Below, one piece after another: positions 41,616-52,732 of a stretch of DNA of 64,000 nucleotides. The translations under genes and the position numbers were made by a program. The notes under the pieces were generated by a model that saw nothing but the letters and a program-made list of their open reading frames with translations, searched no databases and was not told where the DNA came from. Origin of the DNA: Methylobacillus glycogenes JCM 2850 (lineage in GTDB: Bacteria > Pseudomonadota > Gammaproteobacteria > Burkholderiales > Methylophilaceae); assembly GCF_000617925.1 (NCBI RefSeq), contig NZ_BAMT01000011.1, positions 1 to 64,000 on the forward strand. Reading direction: 5' to 3'. The first letter of the stretch is position 1. Each line of letters opens with the position of its first letter.

Positions 41616-43670
41616 ATGAATAAAACCTTGAAATATGTCGCCTGGCTGGCAGTCGCGGTCATAGGGGCCGCCGCAGTAGGCGGCATTGCCCTGCACCGGG
41701 GTGAAAGCATCAATGCGCTGTGGTTTGTGGCGGCTGCCGTCTGTGTGTTTGCGCTGGCTTACCGTTTTTATGCCGCCTGGATAGCCGCGCGCGTCTTGAT
41801 GGTGGACGCCACACGTGCTACCCCGGCCGAGCGCCTGGATAATGGCCGCGATTATGTGCCCACCAATAAGTGGGTGGTATTCGGCCATCATTTTGCCGCG
41901 ATTGCCGGGCCTGGCCCCTTGGTTGGCCCTACGCTGGCAGCACAGTTTGGCTATTTGCCCGGCACTTTGTGGATATTGGTGGGCGCGGTGCTCGGTGGCG
42001 CAGTGCAGGATATGGTGACGCTATTTCTCTCCACGCGGCGCAATGGCCGCAGCCTGGGGCAGATTGCACGTGAGGAGCTGGGGCCTATAGGCGGTTTTGC
42101 CGCGCTGATAGGCACATTCACCATCATGATCATTCTGATTGCGGTGCTGGGGCTGGTGGTGGTCAATGCCATGAAACACAGCCCCTGGGCTACTTCCACC
42201 GTGGCAGCCACCATCCCGATTGCCATGATAGTGGGTCTTTATATGCGCTTGTTCCGCCCCGGCCGGGTGCTGGAAGCCTCGGTGCTGGGGGTGGCGCTAT
42301 TGCTGTTGTCAGTGTTTGGTGGCGGATGGATAGATCATCACCCATGCTGCGCGGGCTGTTTGATCATGAAGCCTGTATCTGGCCTGGTGGGTGATTGCCT
42401 ATGGTTTTGCGGCGGCCATTTTGCCAGTCTGGCTGTTGCTGGCACCGCGTGATTATCTTTCTACCTTTATGAAACTGGGCACCATCTTCCTGCTGGCGAT
42501 TGCCATTGTGCTGTTGCAGCCTGAGGTGAAGATGCCTGCATTGACCCAGTTTATTGATGGCACTGGCCCCATCTTTGGGGGCACGCTATTCCCGTTTGTC
42601 TTTATCACCATTGCCTGCGGTGCCGTGTCTGGCTTCCACGCCTGATAGCATCGGGAACCACGCCCAAGCTGCTTTCCAGCGAATCCGATATCCGCATGAT
42701 AGGGTACGGTGCGATGTTGCTGGAGTCCTTTGTGGCCATCATGGCGATGATAGCGGCCACCGTGTTGGACCCTGGCGTGTTCTTTGCCATTAACAGCCCG
42801 GCCGGGCTGGTGGGCAAGGAAGCCGCAGATGCGGTGGCAACGATATCTGCCTGGGGCTTCCCGGTGACGGTAGAACAAATGCAGGTGCTGGCACGCGATA
42901 TGGGTGAAGCCACGCTGTTTGCGCGCACAGGTGGCGCGCCCTCGCTGGCGGTGGGCATGGCCAGCATCTTTGGCAGTGCCTTTGGCAATCAGTTGCTCGC
43001 CTTGTGGTATCACTTCGCCATCATGTTCGAGGCTATCTTTATCCTTACCACACTAGATGCAGGGACCCGGGTTGCACGCTTTATGCTGCAAGACATGCTG
43101 GGTAATTTTGCGCCCAAGCTGGGCCAGACCTCCTGGTATCCCTCGGTGCTGCTCACCAGTGCCACCGTGGTCGCAGGTTGGGGTTATTTCCTTTATATAG
43201 GCGTGATAGACCCCAATGGCGGCGTCAATATTCTCTGGCCGCTGTTTGGCATTTCCAACCAGATGCTGGCGGCGATTGCCTTATCGGTGGGCACTGGGGT
43301 GCTGATCAAGACTGGTCGATTGAAGTTTGCCTGGGTGACGGCCTTGCCTTTGTCCTGGCTGGTGCTGGTGACCACAGCCGCCGCCTGGGAAAAAATCACC
43401 AGCAGCGATGTACGCGTAGGTTTCCTCGCCGCTGCCAATGATATGTCGGCCAAGCTGGCAGCAGGCGTGCTGCCACCTGAAAAAGCCGCAGTAGCGCCGC
43501 AACTGATCTTCAATCAGCAACTCGATGCCGCTTTGACCCTGTTCTTTGTCAGCGTGCTCTGGATTGTGATTCTGGATATGTTGCGCGTGAGTTATCGCAG
43601 CCTGAGTGGCAAGCCCGTGCGTCCCTTGATGGAAGCGCCCTATGTCAAAACCAAGCTAGACGCTGCATGA
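41616..43670 (+). CDS. cstA: Carbon starvation protein CstA-type transporter (three bases missing)
   Basis: Restored length 685 aa, close to E. coli CstA. Family motifs: [37 protein letters not shown] (residues 87-107) and [21 protein letters not shown]. Breaks near 42343, 42373 and 42641 each lack one C in CCC/CCCC contexts; adding them gives [20 protein letters not shown] and [20 protein letters not shown]. CstA-family proteins import peptides or pyruvate. The small partner gene overlaps its stop. Confidence 0.92.
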
Positions 43671-43888
43671 GCAGGCTTAAATCCATGCTGCTGCGTTTGA
43701 GGGGGCGTATTGCCAGCGCCTGGCGCTTGTTGCGCCAGATGTCTGGGGATGATGCTTATGAGCGTTATCTGCGCTTGTATGCCGCCAATCAGCAGCAACA
43801 TCAGCATGCCTCCCCGCCGCTCAGCCGGGAGGACTTCTGCAAGGCCTGGCAGGAAGACAAGTGGAACGGCGTCAAACGTTGCTGCTAG
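43667..43888 (+). CDS. YbdD/YjiX family protein, CstA partner
   Basis: 73 aa. The end KAWQEDKWNGVKRCC and the centre MSGDDAYERYLRLYAA match the YbdD/YjiX family encoded next to CstA/BtsT transporters. Its start overlaps the cstA stop (ATGA), so the two are co-translated. Role unknown, probably linked to the transporter. Confidence 0.85.
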   Translation: MSRLKSMLLRLRGRIASAWRLLRQMSGDDAYERYLRLYAANQQQHQHASPPLSREDFCKAWQEDKWNGVKRCC

Positions 43889-43912
43889 CTGCTATATAGC
43901 GTTTTTTCTGAT

Positions 43913-45376
43913 CTAGCTTGCGCTGTCTGCTGTGGCCAGCATGCTGCAGGCCAGCGCACCTACATCGCGCACTGCCTGCTCTATGGCCACCGTCCACAGG
44001 TGGCTGAAATTGAGACGGATATAGTGGGTGAGGTCTTTCTTGCGCGAGAAAATGCTGCCCGGAGCCACGGTAATGCCGTTATCCAGCGCAGCGCGGTACA
44101 GCTTCAAGGTATCCAGCGCTGCGGGTAGCTGAATCCAGATCACATAACCACCCTTGGGCACGGAGAGCGTGGTGCCTGGCGGAAAACTTTCTTCAATCAC
44201 ATTACGTATCAGCACATATTGCGAGCGCAGTGTGTGGCGCAACTGCTTGAGGTGCTGCTCAAAACCATCGCGCTGCATATATTTGGCTATGGCTATCTGC
44301 GGGGCCGAAGGTAGCGACAGACTATTGAGAAACATCAGGCGCTCCACCTCCTGGCGGTAACGCCCAGCCGCGGTCCAGCCTACGCGGTAACCCGGTGCCA
44401 GCGATTTCGAGAATGAGGCGCAGTGCAGCACCAGCCCCTCGCGGTCAAAGGCCTTGGCCGGGCGCGGCGCTTGTTCGGAAAAATACAGCTCTTGATAGAC
44501 ATCATCTTCAATCAGCGGAATCTGCAAGCTGGCCAAAAGCGTCACCAAATCCTGCTTTTTAGCATCCGGCATCACAAAACCCAGCGGGTTTTGGAAATTG
44601 GTGGTCAAAATCACGGCAGCAATGCGGGTTTTGCTGGCGGCCTGCTGCAAGGCGATCAGGTCTATACCTGCATCAGGGTCGGTAGGCAGTTCTGCCACTT
44701 GCATGCCCAGGCGCTCCACCGTGTGGGCCAGTGCGTAATAGCCAGGCGCTTCTATGGCGATGGTATCGCCCGCCTTGGCCACCGCTTGCAGGCATAAAGT
44801 GATGGCCTCGGTAGCACCGTGGGTGATGACTATATCCTCGGGCGAGATATCCATGCCACTGGCCAGATAGCGCCGCGCAATCTGCTGGCGCAGCAATGCA
44901 TTGCCGGGCGGCAGGTCTGAGAGCACGCCCCATTCGCCCTCATCATCGGTGAGGGCTTTTTCATATTGGTGGATTTTTTTCAGCGGAAACAGCTGCGGGT
45001 CAGGGAAGGGCGAACCCAGTGGCACCGTGCCGAATTCCCGTATGGATTTGAGGGTGGTAAGGACTAACTTGCTGGCATCAACATCGGCCAGATTAATATC
45101 CTGGGCCAGCGGCGAACCGCGCTTTTGCAGGCGCTTGCGTGGCGTGACGTAATAGCCCGATTGCGGATGGCTGCTGATCACGCCCTCTTGTTCCAGCAGC
45201 AGATACGCACGTAAGACGGTGCTGATGCTGAGGCTGTATTTCTGGCTTGCCTGGCGCACGGAAAAAATCTTGTCGCCTGGCCGCAATACGCCTTCATCTA
45301 TCATCGCGCGTATGCGGGCAGCAAACGAGACGTAAAGCTTCATGGTCGCCGGAGGTGAGGTTTTGATGACACGCAT
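43913..45376 (-). CDS. MocR-family (GntR HTH / aminotransferase) regulator
   Basis: 487 aa. GntR-type winged helix (residues 12-80; FSVRQASQKYSLSISTVLRAY) followed by a fold-type I PLP domain. The PLP Lys is likely in HCASFSKSLAPGYRVGW. These regulators bind PLP and control B6 or amino-acid genes; target here unknown. Start 45376 has GGAG five bases upstream. It converges on the cstA pair, so it is not obviously their regulator. Confidence 0.88.
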   Translation of the reverse strand: MRVIKTSPPATMKLYVSFAARIRAMIDEGVLRPGDKIFSVRQASQKYSLSISTVLRAYLLLEQEGVISSHPQSGYYVTPRKRLQKRGSPLAQDINLADVDASKLVLTTLKSIREFGTVPLGSPFPDPQLFPLKKIHQYEKALTDDEGEWGVLSDLPPGNALLRQQIARRYLASGMDISPEDIVITHGATEAITLCLQAVAKAGDTIAIEAPGYYALAHTVERLGMQVAELPTDPDAGIDLIALQQAASKTRIAAVILTTNFQNPLGFVMPDAKKQDLVTLLASLQIPLIEDDVYQELYFSEQAPRPAKAFDREGLVLHCASFSKSLAPGYRVGWTAAGRYRQEVERLMFLNSLSLPSAPQIAIAKYMQRDGFEQHLKQLRHTLRSQYVLIRNVIEESFPPGTTLSVPKGGYVIWIQLPAALDTLKLYRAALDNGITVAPGSIFSRKKDLTHYIRLNFSHLWTVAIEQAVRDVGALACSMLATADSAS

Positions 45377-45471
45377 TGTACTCCAGCGTGCATAGAGTAC
45401 GGTTAATGGCGCTTGCTAGGCTTAGGAGTTTTCCAGCGGGGTTGCCTTATGCGCTTTGCAGCGAGTTTAAA

Positions 45472-45771
45472 TTACGCGCTTTGCAGCGCTTGGGACAGCT
45501 CAGTGCCTGCAGGCGTAAGCCTAGCCACCAATCTGTCCTTTTCGTCGCTCACTTCAACCAGCGCCTGCTCGCCCAGCGCCGTCATCAGGCGCTGTAGCGT
45601 GCTCATGCGCAGGCCCAAACGCTTGCAGATGGCGGCCAGTGGCATGCGCGCACGGCCGCTATCATGCTCGGCATGCAGCAATTCAATAATCCCCAGCATC
45701 AGCACCGCGCTTTGATCCAGCTCTTGCGTGACCAGTGCTTCATCTTGCTGGGCATTATGTTCATGCAGCAT
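45472..45771 (-). CDS. Small winged-helix protein downstream of the YdeP-type oxidoreductase
   Basis: 99 aa. MPLAAICKRLGLRMSTLQRLMTAL reads as a helix-turn-helix and LVEVSDEKDRLVARLTPAG as a wing, like MarR or ArsR-type DNA-binding domains. The start overlaps the upstream gene's end by about 10 bp, so it is translated with it. It could be the operon's regulator or an accessory subunit; no closer family recognised. Confidence 0.65.
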   Translation of the reverse strand: MLHEHNAQQDEALVTQELDQSAVLMLGIIELLHAEHDSGRARMPLAAICKRLGLRMSTLQRLMTALGEQALVEVSDEKDRLVARLTPAGTELSQALQSA

Positions 45772-48085
45772 GCGATACCTCTTTGGCGCCTACCTTCTCG
45801 ATAATCACCGGGATGGATTTGGAGGTAGGGGTGTGGGAGAAATCAGCAACGCTATCCAGCGGCACCAGATTATTGGTCTCGGGATAGTAACCGCCCAGGC
45901 AACCGCTAGGGATATCGTAAGAAACCACCAAGAAGTTATCAGCGCGGCGGGTCACACCATCGGCCCAGACGCTGACCAGATTGACCCAATCGCCTGCCTT
46001 GAGGCCTTTACGCTTGATATCCTCAGGGTTCATGAACACCACGCGGCGCTGGCCGAACACACCACGGTATCTGTCATCCAGACCGTAGATAGTGGTGTTG
46101 TACTGGTCGTGTGAGCGGGTGGTCATCAGCACAAACATATCGTCGCCATATTGCTGGCGTGCCTGATGGATAGGCGAATCCTGCGGAATAGGCAGCACAG
46201 TGAATTCAGCCTTGCCAGAAGCAGTCATCCAGACGCGGTCGCTGGAAGGCACAGGCATGCGGAAGCCACCGGGTTTCTTGATGCGCTCGTTGTAGTTCTT
46301 GAACATGGCGGGCATGGTCTGCTCAATCACGTCGCGAATCTTGCTGTAATCCTTGACGTATTCCAGCCAGGGAGTCTTGCTGTGTTTCAGCGTGGCATGG
46401 GCCATGCGCGCCACAATGTCCGGCTCGGAAAGGATGTGGGGAGAGGCTGGTTTGTTCATACCGTAAGAGATATGCACCATGCTCATTGAATCTTCAACGG
46501 TCACGCCTTGCGGGCCGCTTTCCTGGGTGTCTATCTCGGTACGGCCCAGGCAAGGCAGTATCAGGGCTTCCTTACCGTGTACCAAATGGCTGCGGTTGAG
46601 CTTGGTGGTGACATGCGCGGTCAGGTCGCAATTGCGCAGGCCATCCCAGGTACGGTCGGTGTCTGGCGTGGCAATGGCAAAGTTGCCGCCCAGGCCAAAG
46701 AAGAACTTGGCCTTTTTATCTATCATGGCCTGAATGGCGGCCACGGCGTCATAGCCTGGCTCCTTGGGCACCTTGATATTGAATACTTGCTCCAGGCTTT
46801 CTAGGAACTTGAGCGGCATTTTTTCGTAAATGCCCACCGTGCGGTTGCCCTGCACATTGCTATGGCCGCGCACTGGGCACAGGCCTGCGCCTTCCTTGCC
46901 GATATTGCCGCGCAGCAGCATGAGGTTTACCAGGGTCTTGATGGTGGCAACGCCATGCTTGTGCTGGGTGATGCCCATGCCCCAGGTAGAAATCACGCGT
47001 TGGCCGGAAACATAAATGCGCGAGATTTGTTCAATCTGCTCCAGCGGCACGCCGGATTCTTCCAGAATGATGTCCCAGCTTTCCTGACGCGCATCGGCGG
47101 CAATTGCTTCAAAGCCATTGGTGTGTTCGTTGATAAAGGCCAGGTCAACCACGCGCTCGGTGCCATTGCGCACGGCTTCGTCATCCCACTGGATCACAAA
47201 CTTGATCATGCCCTTGATCAGGGCCAGGTCACCGCCCAGCTTGGGTTGCAAGAACAGTTCACTGATCTTGCTGCCCTTGAACGACAGCATGTCAAACGGG
47301 CTTTGCGGATCGGCAAAGCGTTCCAGGCCGCGTTCTTTTAATGGGTTAATCGCCACAATGCGCGCGCCGCGCTTGGCGGCTTCACGTAGCTCACCCAGCA
47401 TGCGTGGGTGATTGGTGGCCGGGTTCTGACCAAAAATCAGCAGGGTGTCAGCGTGTTCAAAGTCATGCAGCGTCACCGAGCCCTTGCCTATGCCCACGGT
47501 AGGCGGCAAGGCCATGCTGGTGGACTCATGGCAGAGGTTGGAACAATCAGGGAAGTTATTGGTGCCAAATTCGCGCACAAACAACTGGTACAAGAAAGCA
47601 GCCTCATTGCTGGCGCGGCCCGAGGTGTAGAAAATCGCCTCGTTGGGGTCTGCCAGGGCATTGAGGTGCTCGGCAATCACGGCAAAAGCCTGATCCCAGG
47701 AGACTTCCTCGTATTTATCGGTGCTGGCGTTGTAGCGCATGGGGTGGGTCAAGCGGCCTTCACCTTCCAGGGCAAAGTCGCTCCACTCCATAAGCTCGGT
47801 CACGGTGTGCTTGGCAAAGAAGGCGGGCGGCACGCGCTTGGCGGTGGCTTCAGCGGCGACAGCCTTAACGCCGTTCTCGCAGAACTCAAAAGTGGAAGTG
47901 TGTTCCTTGTCGGGCCAGGCGCAACCTGGGCAGTCAAAGCCATCCGGCTGGTTTTGCGAGAGCAGAGTGACGATGCCCTTGACCGGAATCTTCTGCAAAG
48001 CGAGTTGGGCGGCCACCTGCTTGATGGCACCCCAGCCTGCGGCAGGGTGGTGATAGGGCTTGATTGAACCTTGTTGTTCCGACAT
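45761..48085 (-). CDS. FdhF/YdeP-family molybdopterin oxidoreductase (formate dehydrogenase-like)
   Basis: 774 aa from MSEQQGSIKPYHHPAAGWGA at 48085. The N-terminal Cys set FDCPGCAWP and FEFCENG is that of the YdeP family and probably binds [4Fe-4S]. Molybdopterin motifs follow: YTSGRASNEAAFLYQLFVRE, CHESTSMAL and CPVRGHSNVQGNRTVGI. A related enzyme (FDH4) is a major formate dehydrogenase of methylotrophs, so formate oxidation is a fair guess. No NAD-binding subunit or other iron-sulfur protein is adjacent. Confidence 0.85.
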   Translation of the reverse strand: MSEQQGSIKPYHHPAAGWGAIKQVAAQLALQKIPVKGIVTLLSQNQPDGFDCPGCAWPDKEHTSTFEFCENGVKAVAAEATAKRVPPAFFAKHTVTELMEWSDFALEGEGRLTHPMRYNASTDKYEEVSWDQAFAVIAEHLNALADPNEAIFYTSGRASNEAAFLYQLFVREFGTNNFPDCSNLCHESTSMALPPTVGIGKGSVTLHDFEHADTLLIFGQNPATNHPRMLGELREAAKRGARIVAINPLKERGLERFADPQSPFDMLSFKGSKISELFLQPKLGGDLALIKGMIKFVIQWDDEAVRNGTERVVDLAFINEHTNGFEAIAADARQESWDIILEESGVPLEQIEQISRIYVSGQRVISTWGMGITQHKHGVATIKTLVNLMLLRGNIGKEGAGLCPVRGHSNVQGNRTVGIYEKMPLKFLESLEQVFNIKVPKEPGYDAVAAIQAMIDKKAKFFFGLGGNFAIATPDTDRTWDGLRNCDLTAHVTTKLNRSHLVHGKEALILPCLGRTEIDTQESGPQGVTVEDSMSMVHISYGMNKPASPHILSEPDIVARMAHATLKHSKTPWLEYVKDYSKIRDVIEQTMPAMFKNYNERIKKPGGFRMPVPSSDRVWMTASGKAEFTVLPIPQDSPIHQARQQYGDDMFVLMTTRSHDQYNTTIYGLDDRYRGVFGQRRVVFMNPEDIKRKGLKAGDWVNLVSVWADGVTRRADNFLVVSYDIPSGCLGGYYPETNNLVPLDSVADFSHTPTSKSIPVIIEKVGAKEVSHAA

Positions 48086-48279
48086 GCGCTGAATGATCCT
48101 GAAAAAAAGGGTGTAATGCACACCATGACGATTGGACCATCATAAGCGCGCAAAATGCGCAAAACCAGATACAGAACAGGGGATATTTTTAGAGTACAGT
48201 TTGCTAGCTGATCCGCAGCTATGCCCCGTATTTACTACAAGGTAGCTGCTGATCAGTGGCAGAAAAAAGCAGGGATTAA

Positions 48280-49077
48280 TTAAGCATTTGTCTTTGTTTC
48301 AGCGCGGCGTGAGCTGACGATAAACAGCCAGATGCCCGCAATTACCATGGGCAGGCTCAGCCATTGGCCCATGCTCAGGCCCAGGGACAGCAGGCCGAGG
48401 AAGTCATCAGGCTGGCGCGTGAACTCCACCAAAAAGCGGAAACTGCCATAACCAATCAGGAACAGCGCTGAAACTGTACCCCTGGCGCGTGGCTTGCTGG
48501 AATACCACCATAGCAGCACAAACAACACCACGCCTTCTAGCAAAAACTCATATAGCTGCGAGGGGTGACGTGCCACATTATCTATTTGTGGAAACACCAT
48601 GGCCCAGGGCACATCGCTGGGGCGGCCCCAGAGTTCACCGTTGATGAAATTGCCCATGCGGCCAGCACCCAGGCCCAGCGGCACCAAGGGGGCAACAAAA
48701 TCCATAATGCCAAAGAAAGTCAGGCCACGGCTGCGCGCAAATAGCAGCATGGCCACTAACACACCTAAAAAGCCACCGTGGAAGGACATGCCGCCCTGCC
48801 AGAGAAAAAGAATTTCCAGCGGGTGCGCCAGATAATATTCCGCCTGATAAAACAGCGCATAACCCAGCCTGCCACCGAGGATAACCCCCAGCGCGCCGTA
48901 GAACAGCGCATCGTCCAGCATCTTGTGGCTCCAGCCCTGCCAGGGCTGGTGGGCAATACGCCAACGGCCCAGCCAGAGGAAACCAAGAAAGCCTGTCAGG
49001 TACATCAGGCCATACCAGTGGATGCCAAAACTGCCGAGGTGAATGGCGACTGGATCAAATTGTGGGTGCACAAGCAT
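48280..49077 (-). CDS. lgt: Prolipoprotein diacylglyceryl transferase
   Basis: 265 aa, seven membrane helices. Motifs: [20 protein letters not shown] near residue 20, [14 protein letters not shown] near 95 and the signature [20 protein letters not shown] (about 137-156) with the essential Arg. It transfers diacylglycerol from phosphatidylglycerol to prolipoprotein Cys. Divergent from ilvD. Confidence 0.96.
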   Translation of the reverse strand: MLVHPQFDPVAIHLGSFGIHWYGLMYLTGFLGFLWLGRWRIAHQPWQGWSHKMLDDALFYGALGVILGGRLGYALFYQAEYYLAHPLEILFLWQGGMSFHGGFLGVLVAMLLFARSRGLTFFGIMDFVAPLVPLGLGAGRMGNFINGELWGRPSDVPWAMVFPQIDNVARHPSQLYEFLLEGVVLFVLLWWYSSKPRARGTVSALFLIGYGSFRFLVEFTRQPDDFLGLLSLGLSMGQWLSLPMVIAGIWLFIVSSRRAETKTNA

Positions 49078-49149
49078 TGGACGACTCTATTGGGATGGTT
49101 CTAGGATTGGAGTAAAATCCAATAATTATACGTTTAGTTTAGGGTTTTT

Positions 49150-51000
49150 ATGCCGCAATATCGCTCCAGAACATCCACTCACGGCCGCAACATGGCAGGC
49201 GCACGCGCCTTGTGGCGGGCCACGGGGATGAAGGATGACGACTTCCAGAAGCCTATCATCGCCATTGCCAACTCCTTTACCCAATTCGTGCCCGGACACG
49301 TCCACCTCAAGGACCTGGGCCAATTGGTTGCGCGTGAGATTGAGCGTGCGGGCGGTGTAGCCAAGGAATTCAACACCATTGCCGTGGATGACGGTATCGC
49401 CATGGGTCACTCCGGCATGCTCTACAGCCTGCCCAGCCGTGACCTGATTGCCGACAGTGTGGAATACATGGTCAATGCCCACTGTGCCGATGCGCTGGTG
49501 TGTATCTCCAATTGCGACAAAATTACCCCAGGCATGCTGATGGCGGCCTTGCGCCTCAACATCCCGGTTGTGTTTGTTTCTGGCGGCCCTATGGAAGCGG
49601 GCAAGGTCAACTGGCAAGGCACCTTCCACAAGCTGGATCTGGTGGATGCCATGGTGGCTGGCGCCAGCAGCGAAGTGTCTGATGAAGAGTCAGAGGCGAT
49701 TGAACGCTCGGCTTGCCCCACCTGCGGCTCCTGCTCTGGCATGTTCACCGCCAACTCCATGAACTGCCTGACCGAAGCGCTGGGCCTCAGCCTGCCAGGC
49801 AATGGCTCTACCCTTGCCACACATGGCGCACGCAAGGAATTGTTCCTCAAGGCGGGCCGTTTGATTGTGGAAATCACCAAGCGTTATTACGAAGGTGATG
49901 ATGAATCCGTATTGCCACGTAACGTTGCCAACCTGCATGCGTTTGAAAACGCCATGAGCCTGGATGTGGCCATGGGCGGCTCAACCAATACCGTGCTGCA
50001 CCTCTTGGCAGCCGCGCATGAGGCAGGTGTTGATTTCACCATGGCCGATATAGACCGTATCTCGCGTGGTGTGCCTTGCGTGTGCAAGGTAGCGCCTGCC
50101 ACGGCCAAATATCATATGGAAGACGTACACCGTGCGGGTGGCGTCATGGGCATCCTGAGTGAGTTGAGCCGCGCTGGCCTGATACACCGTGACAGCCCTA
50201 CCGTGCACAGCCCAACCTTGGGCGAGGCGCTAGATAAGTGGGATATCACCACCACCACCGACGAAGACGTGAAAAAGTTCTACCGTGCAGCCCCAGGCGG
50301 CATTGCCACCACCATCGCCTTCAGCCAGTCCATGCTCTGGCCCGAGCTGGATACCGATAGACAAGAAGGCTGCATACGCGATAAAGAACACGCGTATTCA
50401 CAAGATGGCGGCCTGGCCGTGCTTTACGGCAACATCGCGCTGGATGGCTGCATCGTCAAAACCGCAGGTGTGGATGACAGCATCCTCAAATTCACTGGGC
50501 GTGCACGCATCTTTGAAAGCCAGGACGCTGCGGTTGAAGGCATCCTGGGCGATAAAATCGTCGCAGGCGATATAGTTGTGATTCGCTATGAAGGCCCACG
50601 TGGCGGCCCAGGCATGCAGGAAATGCTTTATCCCACCACCTACCTCAAGTCCAAGGGCCTGGGTAAGGCTTGCGCCCTGCTCACCGATGGCCGCTTCTCT
50701 GGGGGTACATCCGGCCTCAGCATAGGCCATGCTTCACCCGAAGCAGCAGAAGGCGGTGCCATAGGCCTGGTAGAAGAAAACGACATCATAGAAATCGATA
50801 TTCCGAACCGAACCATACACCTTGCGGTCACTGATGGAGTATTGGCACACAGGCGTGCCGCCATGGAAGCGCGTGGCAAGGCAGCCTGGAAGCCACAAAG
50901 CCGCGAGCGCCATGTTTCACCCGCCTTGCGCGCCTATGCTGCCATGAGCACCTCGGCAGCCAAGGGTGCGGTGCGCGATGTCAGTCAGATAGAAAAATAA
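49150..51000 (+). CDS. ilvD: Dihydroxy-acid dehydratase
   Basis: 616 aa. Iron-sulfur and catalytic motifs CDKITPGM (near 122) and [19 protein letters not shown] (about 192-210), and the C-terminal [21 protein letters not shown]. It dehydrates dihydroxyvalerate and dihydroxymethylvalerate in Val/Leu/Ile synthesis. It begins in a Leu-poor leader so no attenuator is seen. Confidence 0.97.
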   Translation: MPQYRSRTSTHGRNMAGARALWRATGMKDDDFQKPIIAIANSFTQFVPGHVHLKDLGQLVAREIERAGGVAKEFNTIAVDDGIAMGHSGMLYSLPSRDLIADSVEYMVNAHCADALVCISNCDKITPGMLMAALRLNIPVVFVSGGPMEAGKVNWQGTFHKLDLVDAMVAGASSEVSDEESEAIERSACPTCGSCSGMFTANSMNCLTEALGLSLPGNGSTLATHGARKELFLKAGRLIVEITKRYYEGDDESVLPRNVANLHAFENAMSLDVAMGGSTNTVLHLLAAAHEAGVDFTMADIDRISRGVPCVCKVAPATAKYHMEDVHRAGGVMGILSELSRAGLIHRDSPTVHSPTLGEALDKWDITTTTDEDVKKFYRAAPGGIATTIAFSQSMLWPELDTDRQEGCIRDKEHAYSQDGGLAVLYGNIALDGCIVKTAGVDDSILKFTGRARIFESQDAAVEGILGDKIVAGDIVVIRYEGPRGGPGMQEMLYPTTYLKSKGLGKACALLTDGRFSGGTSGLSIGHASPEAAEGGAIGLVEENDIIEIDIPNRTIHLAVTDGVLAHRRAAMEARGKAAWKPQSRERHVSPALRAYAAMSTSAAKGAVRDVSQIEK

Positions 51001-51049
51001 TAAAAACTCTGCCGCGTTGATATTCATCCATCAAAATTAATAAGAGCTT

Positions 51050-51960
51050 ATGCAATCTGTACACGAGTTGAATTCCCGATATGGGGTGGGGCACAAAATT
51101 CACTTTTCCTCTGACCAGAATGGTCTGGTCACGCTGGAAATTGAAAATCCGCATGCCAGTGCCAAAGTGGCGTTGCAAGGTGGTCATGTAATGCAGTGGA
51201 ACCCGCGGCATGCCGAAGTTCCAGTGCTGTGGTTATCAGATCAGGCCAGATTTGTTGCCGGGCGTTCCATCCGTGGTGGCGTGCCCGTATGCTGGCCCTG
51301 GTTTGGCCCGCACCCTACGGATGAAACCCTGTGTCCACACGGTTTTGCGCGTGTGGTGCCCTGGGAAGTGGTCGATGCCACCCCCATGCCGGACAACACC
51401 ACCAGCCTGGTGTTGCGCCTGGTGGAAAGCAAACAGGTAGAAAAACAGTGGCCTTATGACTGCGAGCTAAGCCTCACCATCAACATAGGCCCAGTGCTGA
51501 AAATGTCCCTAACCACCACCAACAAGGGCGATGAGCCGTTTGTGATTGGTGAAGCCCTGCATACCTACTTCCAGGTCAGTGATATTGAAGTAGTGAAAAT
51601 ACACGGCCTGGACCATAGCGAATATGAAGACAAGGTGGAGGATTATGCCTGCACCACCAGACAGGTGAGATCACCTTCTCGCAAGAAGTGGATAGGGTAT
51701 ACCTCAACACCGAGTCTACCTGCGTGCTGGAAGACCCAGGCCTGCGCCGCAAAATCATCATAGAGAAAAGCGGCAGCCAATCCACCGTGGTGTGGACTCC
51801 CTGGGAGCGCAAGGCCGCAGAAATCGGCGATCTGGGCAGTCATTACGGCTGGCGTCAGATGGTGTGTGTAGAGTCTTCCAATGTCAGAAGCAATGTAGTC
51901 ACCGTGGCACCAGGCAGCTCACACACCCTGAGCGTGCAGTACAGTACCGAAAGCCTGTAG
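51050..51960 (+). CDS. D-hexose-6-phosphate mutarotase, YeaD family (one base missing)
   Basis: Restored length 303 aa. Motifs: GGHVMQWNPR, SIRGGVPVCWPWFGPH, HGFARVVPWEV and, after the break, CVLEDPGLRRKIIIEKSGSQ with TVVWTPW. The frame breaks near 51649 (GCC-CTG read as GCCTG; ALHHQTGEITFSQEVDRVYL expected). It interconverts alpha and beta hexose-6-phosphates, useful for the ribulose monophosphate cycle where fructose-6-phosphate and glucose-6-phosphate are central. Confidence 0.9.
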
Positions 51961-52061
51961 TTTTGCTAGTCGGTCAACCCGGTGCCGGGTTGGCTCGTTA
52001 CAAACAGAATCTGCTGGCATGAGAAATACCGTCATGCTGTGAAACTCGTCAAGGAAAGCGA

Positions 52062-52388
52062 ATGAAAACATTAGCGCATGTCATCATGGGCGCTTTCGCA
52101 TTACTGCTGACCAGCCAGGCTTACGCGGTGGATGCCAAGGCTGCCGAAAGCCTGGCGCAAAGAAACGGCTGCCTGGCTTGCCATACGGTCAATGAAAAAG
52201 TCGTCGGCCCTGCCCTTAAAGATGTAGCTGCCAAATATCGCGGTGAAAAAGGCGCAGAAGTCAAACTCATAGGCCGTGTCAAAAGCGGCTCCAATGGTGT
52301 CTGGGGGCCAGTGCCCATGTGGCCCAACAGCCCACAGGTCAAGGATGAAGATATCCGCGTAATTGTGCAGTGGATATTGACCTTATAG
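52062..52388 (+). CDS. Class I c-type cytochrome (c551/c552-like)
   Basis: 108 aa with a signal peptide (MKTLAHVIMGAFALLLTSQA). One heme site CLACH at residues 37-41 and a Met ligand in VPMWPN near residue 85. Mature size about 85 residues, as in c551/c552. A small periplasmic electron carrier; it may serve methanol oxidation or respiration, but it is not recognisably the xoxG cytochrome. Confidence 0.88.
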   Translation: MKTLAHVIMGAFALLLTSQAYAVDAKAAESLAQRNGCLACHTVNEKVVGPALKDVAAKYRGEKGAEVKLIGRVKSGSNGVWGPVPMWPNSPQVKDEDIRVIVQWILTL

Positions 52389-52400
52389 GCTGGCGCAGAA

Positions 52401-52643
52401 GTGAGTACTTCAGCCATCAAGTTGGATGCTCACGTAGTAGACGTCAGTTTTGGCAATGAAGCCCTGCATCTAGTGCTTGCTGATGGCCGGGAGATTTCTG
52501 CACCATTAGAGTGGTTTCCTAGGCTGAGAGATGCGAATGACGCGCAGCGTCGCAACTGGCGCTTGATAGGTAAGGGCGTAGGTATACACTGGCCTGAAAT
52601 TGATGAAGATATTGCGGTGAATACCTTGATGCGGCATAGCTAA
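52401..52643 (+). CDS. DUF2442 domain protein
   Basis: 80 aa from a GTG start. GREISAPLEWFPRLRDANDAQR and GIHWPEIDEDI are the family core. DUF2442 proteins often accompany DUF4160 in toxin-antitoxin-like pairs, but no such partner is adjacent here. It follows the cytochrome by 12 bp. Confidence 0.82.
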   Translation: MSTSAIKLDAHVVDVSFGNEALHLVLADGREISAPLEWFPRLRDANDAQRRNWRLIGKGVGIHWPEIDEDIAVNTLMRHS

Positions 52644-52669
52644 GATTTCCAAGCCAAATGATCATCTAG

Positions 52670-52702
52670 TAAAAAAGCCAGGCAGTTTGCCTGGCTTTTT
52701 TT
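52670..52702. terminator. Bidirectional terminator
   Basis: AGCCAGGCA (52676-52684) pairs with TGCCTGGCT (52688-52696) over a GTT loop, with A6 before and T7 after. It serves the DUF2442 gene and the converging activator gene. Confidence 0.9.
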
Positions 52703-52732
52703 ACGTCTGTGGTTTGATTCAGATCAGAGCAC

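Noticed and set aside
43913-45376. MocR protein as regulator of cstA
   Set aside because: The two genes converge, so they share no promoter region; no operator is visible before cstA.
52062-52388. Cytochrome c as XoxG, the partner of XoxF
   Set aside because: It is shorter than the cytochrome cL family and lies apart from xoxF behind the activator gene and a terminator.
52401-52643. Toxin-antitoxin pair around DUF2442
   Set aside because: No DUF4160 or other toxin-like frame lies next to it; neighbours are a cytochrome and a terminator.
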